A stretch of DNA of 64,000 nucleotides from Rhodosporidiobolus odoratus (lineage: Eukaryota; Basidiomycota; Microbotryomycetes; Sporidiobolales; Sporidiobolaceae): the NCBI GenBank assembly GCA_034387635.1, contig JAOANU010000001.1:2046001-2110000 (forward strand), given 5' to 3'. Under the pieces are notes generated by a model. That model saw only the letters and a list, made by a program, of their open reading frames with translations. It did no database searches and was not told where the DNA came from. This document shows positions 23,940-34,551 of the stretch, piece by piece (within the stretch, counting starts at the first letter, position 1; the number at the start of each line of letters is the position of its first letter). Made by a program: the position numbers and the translations under genes.

Positions 23940-25432
23940 ATGAACTGCTCCTCCACTTCCTTCGTCGACACGGAATATTCCGCCGACGCGATCGAGTTCT
24001 GCCCAGGTAACCCGTACATCTTCGCCTGTGGGACCTATCAAGTCGTTAAGGGCGAGACGGAACCTGCAGGAGGAGATGTGAAGGCAGGATCAGGTGAGGA
24101 CGATGAGGAGGATCACGAGGGGGAGAGTAGCAGCCCTATCGTCACTCGGTACGGGAGGTGCTTGCTGTATGAGATCGATAGCGAGGGCAAGAACCTGTGC
24201 GCTCTTCTCCTGGGGCTCGTTGTTCTTGTGTTGAGGTGATCCTGACCTTTTCTTAGGGCAGGACAGAGAAGCAACGGTTCGATGGCCCGGCTATTCTCGA
24301 CATGAAGTGGTGCGTTGGCTCTTAGCTCTCCGACATGTCTGAAACAAGGCTGAGCCGCACCCACAGGTCTCCTCGACCTTGGAACGACAAGAAAACCCTC
24401 GCTATTGCAGACGCTAAAGGGCACGTTCAGCTCCACGGGCTTGACGAGGAGACAGTGTGTGGACAGTGCCTTCTGAACTAGATCACAAGGTGATTGACTC
24501 GTCCTGTCGAGCAGAACCAGCTCGCGTCCCTTCAGACGGTCGACTGCACGGACGAGTCGACCCTCTGTCTTTCCCTCGACTGGTCTACCCGTCGTGCAGC
24601 TACTCCCGAGTGCGCCTGATTTCCACTTCTTGCCCTTCCGCTTCTGAATGAGCTCGTGTGCAGCCCCGCGTCGATCGTCGTCTCGATGTCTTCCGGCGAA
24701 ATCTGCACTCTCGGCGGCGAATCTTCCTTTGAGGTCACATCCACCTGGCACGCTCACGACTTTGAACCCTGGATTGCCGCATTTGACTGTTGGCAACCGA
24801 GTACGGTGTGGACAGGCGGAGATGACCTCAAGCTCAAAGGTTGGGATTTGCGGCAGGGTTGTGATGCGCCGACTTTTGTCAACAAGCGGAGGTGCGCTTC
24901 CTCTTCTTTCGCTTCCGCCGAGGCCGCGCTGATGCTATCGAACCTTGCAGCTTCGAGGGCGGCGTGACTACCATTCAAAGCCATCCGCTAGTCGAGAACT
25001 TGTTCGCCGTGGGAAGGTCTGTCAAGTCCCTCCAACATGCACATTCTTCCCGCTGATCCCCCTCCATTCCGCAGCTACGACTCGCGGATCCGCCTGTTCG
25101 ACAGACGAAAGCCCCTCGTCCCCCTCACCGAGTTCGACGCAGAAGGCGGGATCTGGCGGCTGAAATGGCACGCTACCGATACGAGCCGGCTGCTAGTAGC
25201 AGGCATGCACGGCGGTTTCAAGGTCGTCGACTTTGATGGGCTCAAGTTGAACCCGGTCGATGAATCAGGGTGGTTGCAGCCTGGAGAGGGGAAGTTGCAT
25301 GCCAGGTTTGACGGGCATGAAAGCCTGGCGTACGGGGTGGACTGGAGCGATGGGGGAAAGACGAGCGAAGGAAAGGATATCGTAGCGAGCTGTTCCTTCT
25401 ACGACCACGCATTGCACGTGTGGGCATGTTAA
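23940..25432 (+). CDS. DPH7: Diphthine methyl esterase, WD-repeat (Dph7/Rrt2)
   Basis: WD40 protein that removes the methyl ester from methylated diphthine intermediates on elongation factor 2, before the final amidation step (family knowledge). Seven exons close in frame: 23940..24196, 24262..24309, 24367..24454, 24515..24609, 24664..24891, 24951..25016, 25075..25432 (379 aa). Family blocks are DTEYSADAIEFCP, GPAILDMKWSP, VSMSSGEICTL, WHAHDFEPWIAAFDCW, VWTGGDDLKLKGWDLR, SYDSRIRLFDRRKPL and the end SFYDHALHVWAC. The start at 23940 is chosen because Dph7 proteins begin just ahead of the TEYPADxIEFCP block; an in-frame ATG at 23769 is the alternative. The 24196 donor / 24261 acceptor pair is set by phase. 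Confidence 0.85.
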
Positions 25433-25515
25433 AGCACGCTTTTCTGACTCCTCTCAGCGTCCCCCTTCAACTCTCTTGCGCACGGGGAGAGGCGTCAAAG
25501 AGTCGAGTTACCCCC

Positions 25516-26367
25516 CTATCGGCGTACTAGGAGGTAGATGTGCTCTCCCACTGTCACCTGCTGCATGTGTCGGTAGCTCCCCGTCAACGCCATCAGCAAC
25601 CCGCCGAAAGAAATATATGCCGTGACCTCCTCGCCGGTTCCATCGTCGAACTTGTAGACCTGTGCAATTGACGCAGGATGCGTATTCCCACGAGTCATGC
25701 ATGTCGTATAATGTTGGAAAGGGTGGCAGACGCAGACGCGGCGTGCAGCAGGGACGGAGACGAGGGTGAAGGTGAAGAAGAGAAGAAGAAGAAGAAGGAC
25801 ATACAACCGGGATCAGCTACCACACCCAGCGATCTTACGAGCCATAGGGATCTGAAAGGCGCACCTTTCCGTACATGACGTACTCCCAGTCGTCTGCCAA
25901 GCCGCCCTCGATATCTGCCCTCCATCCTCCTGTACCAGCGTCCTTTCCTCCTTCGGGGTTCAGGGTGCTTGCCAGCGCGAGCGCGAAACTCGAGTCTTGC
26001 GGCAAGTCGATCAGGTCGGTGTTGATCTGTGTACAGGACAGGGTAAGCACTAGAATATGGGGGAACTGGGAGAAAAAGGCAGTGGAACGAACGTCGAGGG
26101 TAAGGCGCATGTCGTGGTTTTGCGACTTGGCGGCAATTCGAGACACTGCATGGCACTGTTGTCTCAGCACGACTCCGAACTTTCGACAGACGGCAGCAGC
26201 GTACCCCGGTCAAACTTCTTGCCATCTGTTCAAGCCGCACGAGGAGGGAAGTTAGCTCGGCCGCGGCGACACCAGCTTCCACAGGGAAGCAGCGCACCTC
26301 GGTCCACGGCTGAGACGCCAAAGACGTCGGTGAAGAGGATGGCGGACGAGGCAGAGGCAGCGGCCAT
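25516..26367 (-). CDS. RPB8: RNA polymerase I, II and III shared subunit Rpb8
   Basis: Common subunit of all three nuclear RNA polymerases, an OB-fold protein. Five exons close in frame: 26298..26367, 26205..26225, 26093..26145, 25865..26026, 25516..25659 (149 aa). Family blocks are ILFTDVFGVSAVDRDGKKFD, RVSRIAAKSQNHDMRLTLDI, WEYVMYGKVYKFDD and ISFGGLLMALTGSYRHM. The second exon is only 21 bases. The length fits the family. A Glu-Glu/Lys-coded purine run near 25780-25797 lies in the last intron. Confidence 0.93.
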
Positions 26368-28235
26368 GGTGCAGAAGCTGATTTAGATGAAGTCGAAGGA
26401 GGAAGAGGGAAAGACGGGTCGAAGGTGGGGCGCTCGGCGGGTTCGTGCGGCGGTACTTGTACTTTCTGCAGGCGACTTTGTAGCCCGATAAGCGGATCTG
26501 TGAGGTGAGTGAGCGTTGTGTGGGAAGAGTCTCGCGAACAATTCGCTGAGCGGCTTGGTCCCGTCCCTACACCTTGCTCAAGCCTTGCGGAGGCTCTTTG
26601 CTGCCTGTAGACTTGGCACGGGCACCGGCTCTGCTCCCGCTGGCCTGTGCCGCCCCATTCTCCTCCCCAGCTTTTTCCTCTGCACTTGCTCACATCGCAT
26701 CAAGCCCCGGTTATAATCTCTCCCTTCATGCTGGCACGGCCCAGAGATGGCTGCTGTCCCACGCACTCCGGCTTCATTCAAGCTTCATTCGACGTACAGC
26801 CCAGGCGGGCGCCGTCCTGCTGATTGTACTTCCGTCTCCTGTTTCTCCTCCTATCTGCTCCTCTCGCGGGCCAGAGACTGTCTCGACGCGGAGCCAGAGC
26901 AAAGCTCGAGCCTCCTAGTATCCCCCTGACCTACGTGACAACCCGGCAGGCGCGACGCTCTTGTTCAGGACCATCAAGCTACTCTGCCGTTTTATCAAAG
27001 ACCTCAAGCCTGCTAAAGACTCCAGCTTTTCCGGTATCAGTCCACTAGCCGGCGACCTGACAGCCGACGACGCAGGCCAGGGTGGCTGGACTGCCGCACT
27101 GTCGCTTTGCAGGCTTGAAGCTTGATCGCCTCTCTGTCTTCTTTTTTCCGAACGCCCCAACTCTGCTCGCAAGCAGTTACAATCTCCTGCCTCGACCGGC
27201 TGGATCGGCATCTCCTCCAACGAGTCAGAGCTCGCTGGCGGCTCAATAAAGTAGGCGAGGATCCAGGGGGTGCGTTCCTGGCGCTGCGTCCTGCGAAAAT
27301 GGAGTTCAAGCATTTGTAGACGAGGCTAGCCAAGTTTGCTGACCAAAGGTATATACCGGACTCGAACGCAATGCTCTTTGCAGGTATTGGCGTTGGTGGC
27401 CCTCGGGAGAGCGGTTAGCAATATCGAAACCCTCGTCGCGTGGTCTCCTCGCCTGAAAGCCTCCAAATCTGCGACGAAGAGTCCCAGTCAATACCGAAGG
27501 CTTCGACAGCTACAGGAGCATCCCAAGCCATGTGCGAGAGGTCTTGATTCAGCGTCTATAAGCCCGTGACATGACTGAGTTGAGGTTTGCGAAGGTCGAA
27601 ACAGAGGAAGCATGGACGACTATCTTCAGCGAGGGTCTCTGCGGGCCTCTGAGGTGGTGCTAGGTGGTGGCACAGTCGCGTCGTATTTCAGTTCACACAT
27701 GGACGACAGCCAAGACCGAAGCGGAAGACCCGACAGCGGATGTCGGCGGCGGTTGCCGAGAAAACAGCGGAGTCGGTGGTACACCGCAAAGGCGTGGATC
27801 CAACGTGATAGCAGGACCCGATAGCCACGTACCATTTGAGCAAGAGAAGCGGGTGTCAGCACGGCACACGTCGAAGCGTCCGCTCGAAAGGGGAGCCGAA
27901 ACGAAAGAAAGGCCAGGACGGCTCCGCTGATCCGGCCCGATCCCCTAGATCCAAGCGCACACTCCGCATACTCATCGTTAATGCTGCTCCTGCGTCGTTC
28001 ATATGTCGACATGCCTTTGCGAATGAGTATGGCGATCGAGAATGCCGGTATGCGATGTTCTGGAGGGAACAGCGTGGCGGGAAATAAGCCGGAAGCGCAT
28101 GCCTCTGTCGCTTGTGGAAGTGTTGCTCGGTATATTGCTGCTTCAAGCGTGGCGCATTGAGCCGAGTGAGTGGGTAGAGGAGTCGTCGCACGCTGTTTCC
28201 GCTTCTCTCCCTTTGCCTGCCGTCGATCATCAGCT
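26368..28235. other. Long divergent intergenic region, no gene recognised
   Basis: About 1.87 kb between the divergent starts of RPB8 and the GNAT gene, the largest gene-free stretch here. The minus-strand frame 26915..27313 (132 codons) begins with an ATG-like start and has no recognisable motif. Shorter frames occur on both strands. A T-arm-like TTCGA at 27360-27370 (minus strand) does not fold into a cloverleaf. It could contain a noncoding transcript or a lineage-specific gene; the sequence alone does not decide. Confidence 0.4.
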
Positions 28236-29247
28236 ATGTCTCCTTACGGTGGCTCGATCCCTACTCCGGCTCGTACTGGCGGCCCCCTCGCCCCTCGAAC
28301 GTACCCGCTAGCCAAACCCGGCACCGCTCTCACCGTCTTCCCTTCCCGACGAGAGACAGTCCCGCACGAGCTCGTGGAGTATCTGGCGTCCGTCTTCAAT
28401 GCTGTGGTAGAAGAGGGCAGGACCTATCCGCAGATGAGCGCGCTTTCGGTTGAAGAGTTTGTGCGTTGCCTGCTTTTTTTTCTCTTCTCGAATCTTCCGG
28501 GCAAGCCAACCGTCTCATCCATTGCGTTTCTCAGGCCGCGTACTTCTTCTGTAGGTACTTCTTACGCGCCATTGCACTCGAAGCCGCTCACTGACCACTA
28601 CCTACTTCGTCGACCCAATGTGGCACCCGCAGCCGCGGACTGCTTCATCGGTTTGTTGGACGTCGCGCCGACAGACCTAGGAGATGCCAGCGCAGGAATG
28701 GACCGGGAACAGGAATACAGCCTCGAGAGCGTGCGAGCAGGACGGGACTGGAAAGAATGCGTGCTCGGGATGTTCTGTGCGTTTTCATGTTTTTCCTCAC
28801 GCTTGTGTTCCCGTCTTTCCTGCTCACGAGTAGTTTCCCACGCCTACAGATGTGAAGGTATCGCAGTCGCTCATGGTCTCAATACTTTGTAGAGTATCCC
28901 AAAGCGCTACTGACACCTGTCCTTCGCAGCCCAACTACCCTGGCCGTTCTTCCCATCTCTGCAACGGCGGTTTCGTCGTCCCCTCTCACCATCGCGGCCT
29001 CCGAGTCGGCTCCACCCTCGGTCGCTCATATCTCTACTTTGCCCCCTCGCTTGGCTACCGCGGCAGCGTCTTCAACCTGGTCTACGTCTCCAACGAGGCT
29101 TCCGTGCGGATTTGGGACGGCTTGGGCTTCAAGCGGGCAGGGCTCATTCCTGGCGCAGGCAAGCTCAAAAGCACAACGCCGGGAGGCGAGGACGACATTG
29201 TCGACGCCATTGTATTCCACTACGACTTTACAGGGCAGCGACGATAA
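28236..29247 (+). CDS. GNAT-family N-acetyltransferase (Mpr1/Spt10-like)
   Basis: Acetyl-CoA-dependent acetyltransferase. Five exons close in frame: 28236..28460, 28535..28550, 28633..28776, 28850..28857, 28930..29247 (236 aa). The C-terminal GNAT core reads FYVKPNYPGRSSHLCNGGFV, then a CoA-binding loop (HRGLRVGSTLGRSYLYFAP), YRGSVFNLVYVSNEASVRIW and LGFKRAGLIPGAG. This order resembles yeast Mpr1 (azetidine-2-carboxylate/proline-analogue acetyltransferase) and its relatives; substrate is not deducible. Exons 2 and 4 are 16 and 8 bases. The 8-base exon encodes the last two bases of Tyr plus Val and Lys in FYVKPNYPG, a conserved block, which supports it. Confidence 0.85.
28850..28857 (+). other. 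8-base microexon of the GNAT gene
   Basis: Acceptor CTACAG ends at 28849 and donor GTATCG starts at 28858. The previous exon leaves one base (T) and the next starts in phase 0 with CCC AAC. The eight bases give Tyr-Val-Lys and restore the conserved FYVKPNYPG block. Confidence 0.75.
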
Positions 29248-29656
29248 ACAGGAATGGGAACAGGGCATTATTTCGCATCTGGAACGCAACTATGCATGGT
29301 TTAGCACCTATCACATGCAGAACGTGACAGGTCTCCACGTGTGCCGGAAGGGTGCAGCTGCCTGAGGGGGTCAGCTGTTACGACTGCACAAGAACCGGTC
29401 GAAAAGGAAAGGAAGAAAAAGTTGAGCGAAGTCGAATTCAGCGTGAGCAGTTGCGGACGAATCGAACGGCTTGTTGTTTAGCATGTGCTCGAGAAGAAGC
29501 ATGGCGGAGCTGCATGGTGTGGTCGGGACAGAAAGGGCGAGTCAAGCACCGTGAGAAGAGGGCGATAAGGGCAGTTCAGGGGAGGAGGCGGGTGAGAGTT
29601 GGGGGAGTCCTCGTCAGCAGATTGCTCTTGGTCTCTTGCCTTCACTCAACCCAAGA
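29248..29656. other. Intergenic, GNAT to subtilase
   Basis: 409 bases between plus-strand genes. It is purine-rich toward the right end. No coding or RNA feature recognised; presumed 3' end plus subtilase promoter. Confidence 0.4.
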
Positions 29657-31708
29657 ATGAAGACTGTCGCACTCCCATCTGCTCTCTTTGCTGCTCTCTG
29701 GGCTGCTACTCAGGTAGTAGCTAACCCAGTTCCCGGCTCGTCCTTCATCCTCGCCCCACTCTACACCCCTCCTCCCCCACCCACATCCGAACCCTCGCTC
29801 GCCATCGCCACCAACTCTCACATTGTGCGAGACTCGTATCTCGTAGTCCTTCACGATGGTCTCGAGGACCACGAGATCGATCAGCACCACTCCCACGTCG
29901 ACTCCCTTCACCAGGCCGATGAGCGATCCCGCCTCCTTTCCGCTGCCGATGCCTCGGGCCTCGAGTTCCCACCTCTGCACGGCATCAAGCACAAGTACAA
30001 TGTGGGTGGCAAGAAGCACCGTGGCAAGCGTCAAGGCAAGAAGCTCCTCAAGGGCTACTCCGGTCGCTTCTCCGAGTCGACCGTCGACGCCATTCGAGCC
30101 ATGAAAGGCGTCAAGTATGTCGAGCGTGACTCGGTTGTCTGGGCTAGCGATATCGAGAAGGGGGCTCCCTGGGTAAGCGACAGTGACCAGGACCTCCCCA
30201 CTTCCTATCCCGCTGACTTCGGCTTCCTGCAGGGCTTGGCTCGTATCTCGCACCGCAACACCCTTACTTTCGGAACCTACAACAAGTTCGAGTACGAGCA
30301 CCAAGCTGGCGAGGGCGTAGACGCCTACGTCATCGACACGTGCGCACCGATAAACTTACAATACAGCGGAGCAGAAATACTGACTTCGTCTCTTCAATCT
30401 TTGCAGTGGTGTCAACATCAAGCACGTCGAGCTCGAAGGTCGCGCCAAGTGGGGCAAGACCATCCCTACCGACCCTGACCAGGACTTGAACGGCCACGGC
30501 TCCCATGTTGCCGTACGCTTTCCTCTTTGTTTTTCGTTTTTTGCAGTCTAGGGTCTCCTAAACATGATGCTCTATAGGGTACCATCGCTTCCGCCAAGTA
30601 CGGTGTCGCCAAGAAGGCCAACATCATCGCCGTTAAGGTGCTCGGCGCGGGCGGATCCGGCACAATGTCCGATGTCGTTGCCGGTGTTGCTTGGGCTGCC
30701 GATTCTGCAGCCGAGGCAGCGCTGCTCAAGGCTCAGGGCAAGAACAAGAACCACAAGGGCTCCGTCGCCAACATGTCTCTCGGTGGTGGCAAGAGTCAGG
30801 CTCTCGACGACGCTGTTGATGCCGCTGTTGACGATGGCCTCCACTTTGCCGTTGCCGTCAGTGCCCTCCGTCTCTCCGTTCAAGGTTCCGTACTCACACT
30901 TCAACCACCACAGGCCGGTAACGACAACCGCGACGCCTGCGCTTATTCTCCTGCGGCTGCGGTCGGCGCCATCACCGTTGGCGCTTCGACCATCGCCGAC
31001 GAGCGTGCCTACTTCTCCAACCACGGCAAGTGTGTCGACATCTTTGCACCGGGTCTCAACATTCTCTCCATTTGGAACTCGGGTGAACGCAGCATCAACA
31101 CCATCTCGGGAACTTCGTAAGTCACTCTCTTCAATCACGCTTGTTCCTGCGCTGACTCATCCATCTCGCCTCTTCCCTCTACCTAGCATGGCCTCTCCTC
31201 ACATCGCCGGTCTCGCCGCCTACATGCTCGGCACCGACTGGGCCAAGTCGTCTGCCCTCGAGGAGGCTCTTTCCCTTCAGCAACAGCAGGGCGGCAGCTT
31301 TGCTCAGTCCTTCTCTCAGTTCGCCTTCGGCAAGCAGCTCACTGGCAAGCCCGAAGACCACATCCTCTCGCCCAAGGCTCTCAAGAAGGCCATGCTCAAG
31401 GTTTCGACCAAGGGTGCTCTTCACGACCTCAACCCTGGCTCGCCTAACCTCCTCGCCTTCAACAACGTGCGCTTTTCTCCCTATCGCCTTGTCCCTCGTA
31501 GAATGACTGACCTGACGACCCTCGATAGTACACTGCCTCTGCCACCCCCAAGCACCCCTCTGCGTTCGACTCGATCGACTCGGCTCTTGTCGAGGCCTAC
31601 TTGGAGGATCTGAAGGAGGACCTCGCCGAACTCAAGATCGAACTCAGGGACGAGATCGATGAGGTGCAGGGGCTTGTCCGCGAGCTCGTCTCCGAGGCTC
31701 TCAACTAG
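29657..31708 (+). CDS. PRB1: Secreted/vacuolar subtilisin-like serine protease (cerevisin, proteinase K family)
   Basis: Six exons close in frame: 29657..30339, 30407..30512, 30578..30856, 30914..31116, 31187..31466, 31529..31708 (576 aa). A signal peptide (LPSALFAALWAATQVVANPV) is followed by an inhibitor-I9 propeptide (~55-160; DSYLVVLHDGLEDHEID). The catalytic triad is Asp227 (DTGVN), His258 (NGHGSHVAG) and Ser424 (SGTSMASPH). The oxyanion Asn is in AGNDNRDAC. The codon of the catalytic serine is split by intron 4. After the peptidase domain, a coiled-coil-like acidic tail (EDLKEDLAELKIELRDEIDE) ends the protein; cerevisin has a C-terminal propeptide in this place. Vacuole or secretion cannot be decided from sequence. 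Confidence 0.9.
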
Positions 31709-32061
31709 ACGCTGTCCTTTTCTTCCCTTCGCCTCCTCGCCTCTTCCCTCGCATAGTTGTGTTCCCACTTCTCTTGTTTTGCCTCACCTCGTTGTACGAC
31801 CCTTTCTCCCCCGCTCTATAGCAATTGACGCTTCCTGACTTTGACAAGGTTTGTACTTTCCTCGTTGTATAACCTCCGTTTCTCGCGTCGTTGTTCATAC
31901 CTCTTCTCGTTCATGCTTGTTCTGATTGATGCAATAAACCTGAGTAACCGATACAGCTCAGATCTGGAGCGAGCAAGCTTTGTAGCGGACCATGGAGCGG
32001 AAGAAAAGCAAGCTCCGATAGCAAGCGGAGAGCACGCAACGAGAAGTATGGCAATTCTTCT
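31709..32061. other. Convergent intergenic region
   Basis: 353 bases between the 3' ends of the subtilase gene (+) and the small unknown gene (-). Pyrimidine-rich just after the subtilase stop. Nothing else seen. Confidence 0.45.
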
Positions 32062-32714
32062 TTAGTATCCAGCTCGTTCCATGTACCTCGCCAAGCCCTC
32101 GAACATCTCTGCTATCCGATAGCACTTCCTCTGACCGTCTATCATTTTACGCTGCAAGTCGACGAGTTGGAGGCAAGGTTTGACCACCACAAGGGCGATC
32201 AGGCTTTGGTGATCAGAGAAGCCATGGGGGTCGTGCTTTGGTGCCGGGGCACCCAGGCGAGCCAGCGTAGACTGTGAACGGTGCGCAAGAGGTATGACGA
32301 GTGAGGCGTCAAGGGATGGAAGGGAGGAGAAAAAGGAAAAAACCGCGCTGGGAACTCACCGGGATGTCGGCACGTACTAAACCATATTTGATTCGGAAGT
32401 CGTCTCTGCGCCACGTCTTGCCGTCGACCAGCTTCACTGACTGATTCTTGTGCGTGTCTAGCTCGACGAGTTCTTCGTGCGTTAACGGCGGAGGTTGAAC
32501 GGCAGGCACTTCTCGCCACAGACGACTCTATGGACCGGCCAGATCTTTGGCAGCAGAGCACGTGTCGGGTCTACCGTCGCTTGAGCCTGTCCGCAGTGCA
32601 GGGAAGACAGTCGACGCACCAGCTTCTGAAGTGCTGCCGCGACTCGAGCAGAAAAAGATCGAGATCCACTGACGACCGCAAGGCCTGCAGCGCTGGGTTG
32701 TTGATACTCCACAT
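32062..32714 (-). CDS. Small unknown protein
   Basis: Three predicted exons: 32620..32714, 32360..32525, 32062..32271 (156 aa). The last two are well supported: an intron with GTGAGT donor and CACAG acceptor joins VDGKTWRRDDFRIKYG to a charged helix-rich C-terminus (QRKMIDGQRKCYRIAEMFEG, then LARYMERAGY). The first exon (MWSINNPALQAL) and its junction are uncertain, since a GAG acceptor must be used to keep frame. I do not recognise the family. No signal peptide or membrane helix is visible. It is divergent from F-box copy 1, about 250 bases away. Confidence 0.5.
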
Positions 32715-32966
32715 ACTGTGCAATTGCCAGCTTCCATCATTAGCTACCGGGGTCGAGTCTGAACGTAGTCTATTTGAACCAAATTTGAACGATCCTCGCT
32801 CACGGAAGATCTCTCCCACCTACTCGCTTGGCTAGCGTTCTGCGACCGGCAAATGACGGACACGACAACACCGACTGCCTGAACCAATGTCACCCGCGCG
32901 CTTCTGCGGTTAATAACGTCCCAAGCTTCTCATGTTGACCCGGTTCAAGGTGGGGAGGCGAGCGCG

Positions 32967-34551
32967 ATGAAACGGTCTGCGGACGAGGTGAGGGAGGTAT
33001 CGAACGCAGTGGAGCGGTCCTTACCTCACGTACGTTATGCCAAAGCGACTGCTGGCCGAGGGCTATACTGACCCTTTTTTCGCACTGACAGGACGTTCGC
33101 CTTCACCTCGAAGCAGCCGAAATGGCGCTCTCACCTCGTACGATGCACGAAGCATTCATCCCAGCGGCAACATGCACATCGGCTCTCGCATCTCTCACAG
33201 CCACCTTACACACTCTCACCACTATCGACTTTCCTCCTCGTCAGCCTGCCTTTTCTTCTCTCCCAGCCGAACTCGTCGCCCACATCGTCGCATTCGCTCA
33301 ATTTCCAGAGGACGCCGTTCGTCAACGTACCAACCTTGCCCTTTCCGCCACCTGTCATTTGTTCCGCCGTACCGTTCACCCAATTCTCCTCCGCGAAGTC
33401 CACCTCTCCACCGCGAAGCAGCTCGAAGGCGTCGCGCGAGACGTTCACTCCGGCCTGCGCATCGGAGACGACTTCCGACAATTCACAGCGGATCTGACCA
33501 TCGAGGATCTTCGCTTGAAGGGGGACGGCTCATGGCCGGGGTCGCGCCTTCTGCCACTGATTAATTCGCTCACTCGGGTGGACACCTTGCGCCTTCGCTT
33601 GCATCCTTCGGACTGTGACGACTCCGGCCGTGAGGAGTTGCTGCTAGCCTGTGCACCTCTGAACGGCCTCTCGGGATTCGGCGACGGCGAATGGGGGTCC
33701 CTGCTCGAGAAGCCAATGCTGCACGACGTCGAGGTACCAGTCATGAAGTCGGAACATGCTGGAGCAGCCATCCAGCATCTCTATCACTCTTCCACCAATC
33801 TTCAAACCCTCCGCATTGGGCAGTCTTCCCTTCCCGTCGCCGTCGAAGCCGACGTCGTCTCCACGTCAAGGTGCAGGATAATCGAGCGTACACACGATGA
33901 TCCCACCTTTCACGCCAGCCCCCCTCCTCTGAAGTCTCTGGCCATGCCCTTTGTGATCCAGATGACCTTCTCGCCCTCATCCGTCCTCCCCTCCAACCCG
34001 ACGAAGCTCAGCCAGCATCCCCCCTCGAGCATCTCGAGGTCATGCTCGATATTGACGAGTCCCTCGCTGAGGCCGTCACGGCGGTGGAGGCCATATTTGC
34101 GCAGTTGACTGCCCTCCGCCATCTTTCCCTCCGTCTCAATTCCGCAGAGCCCTTCGACGGAGACGACGCTCGAGAATTCTCCCCAGCTCTCTGCCGAGCA
34201 TTAGCGCAGTGTACTGCACTCGAGTCGCTGGAAATGGGGGGTGCGGAGCTTCGGTCCGATTGGCCAATTGATCTCGGAAAATCCCATCCTCCGAATCTAC
34301 GCTCTATCATGGTCCTTCCCTACGCGGATGTCTCCTGTCTCATCGATTACGCACAGACGTGTACTTGCAGTGCGGCAGTAGTTACCTACTGCTTGCCTGC
34401 GATTGAGGCTTATCATCACGGCACGTCGGACCAAATGGAGTATTCGCGAGCCGTCATTGAAGTGGTGGAGGAGGAGGGCATGACCTGCAAGCTGGAGATC
34501 CGCGAAGCAAAGGGAGTATTCTGGAAGAAGCTTCTGCCCTCGGAGGAATAG
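32967..34551 (+). CDS. F-box-like leucine-rich protein, copy 1, probable frameshift
   Basis: F-box-type substrate adaptor by resemblance, one of four relatives in the window. Exon 1 is 32967..33029 and exon 2 is 33092..34551. The F-box-like part is LPAELVAHIVAFAQ through FRRTVHPILLREVHLSTAKQ; leucine-rich segments follow (LRLRLHPSDC, LRHLSLRLNS, ESLEMGGAEL). The frame breaks at about 33959-33962. The upstream frame gives KSLAMPFVIQ; one frame over gives DDLLALIRPPLQPDEAQ and PLEHLEVML. Both match consecutive parts of copies 2 and 3. An intron (GTGATC to CTCAG, about 60 bases) would also restore frame but would remove residues conserved in the relatives. In-frame homology also extends upstream of the first ATG without a start codon. 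It may be decaying or hold a sequence error. Confidence 0.6.

Noticed and set aside
6080..26026. Shared motif INTDLID in the large fungal protein (~6100) and in RPB8 (~26020)
   Set aside because: Only seven residues, in unrelated contexts; treated as chance.
27340..27400. Possible tRNA on the minus strand (TTCGA with flanking GC stem)
   Set aside because: The T-stem arms do not pair and no D- or anticodon arm at the right spacing was found.
29642..30304. 220-codon minus-strand open frame rich in Val, Gly and Asp
   Set aside because: Mirror image of subtilase exon 1, which has a signal peptide and propeptide.
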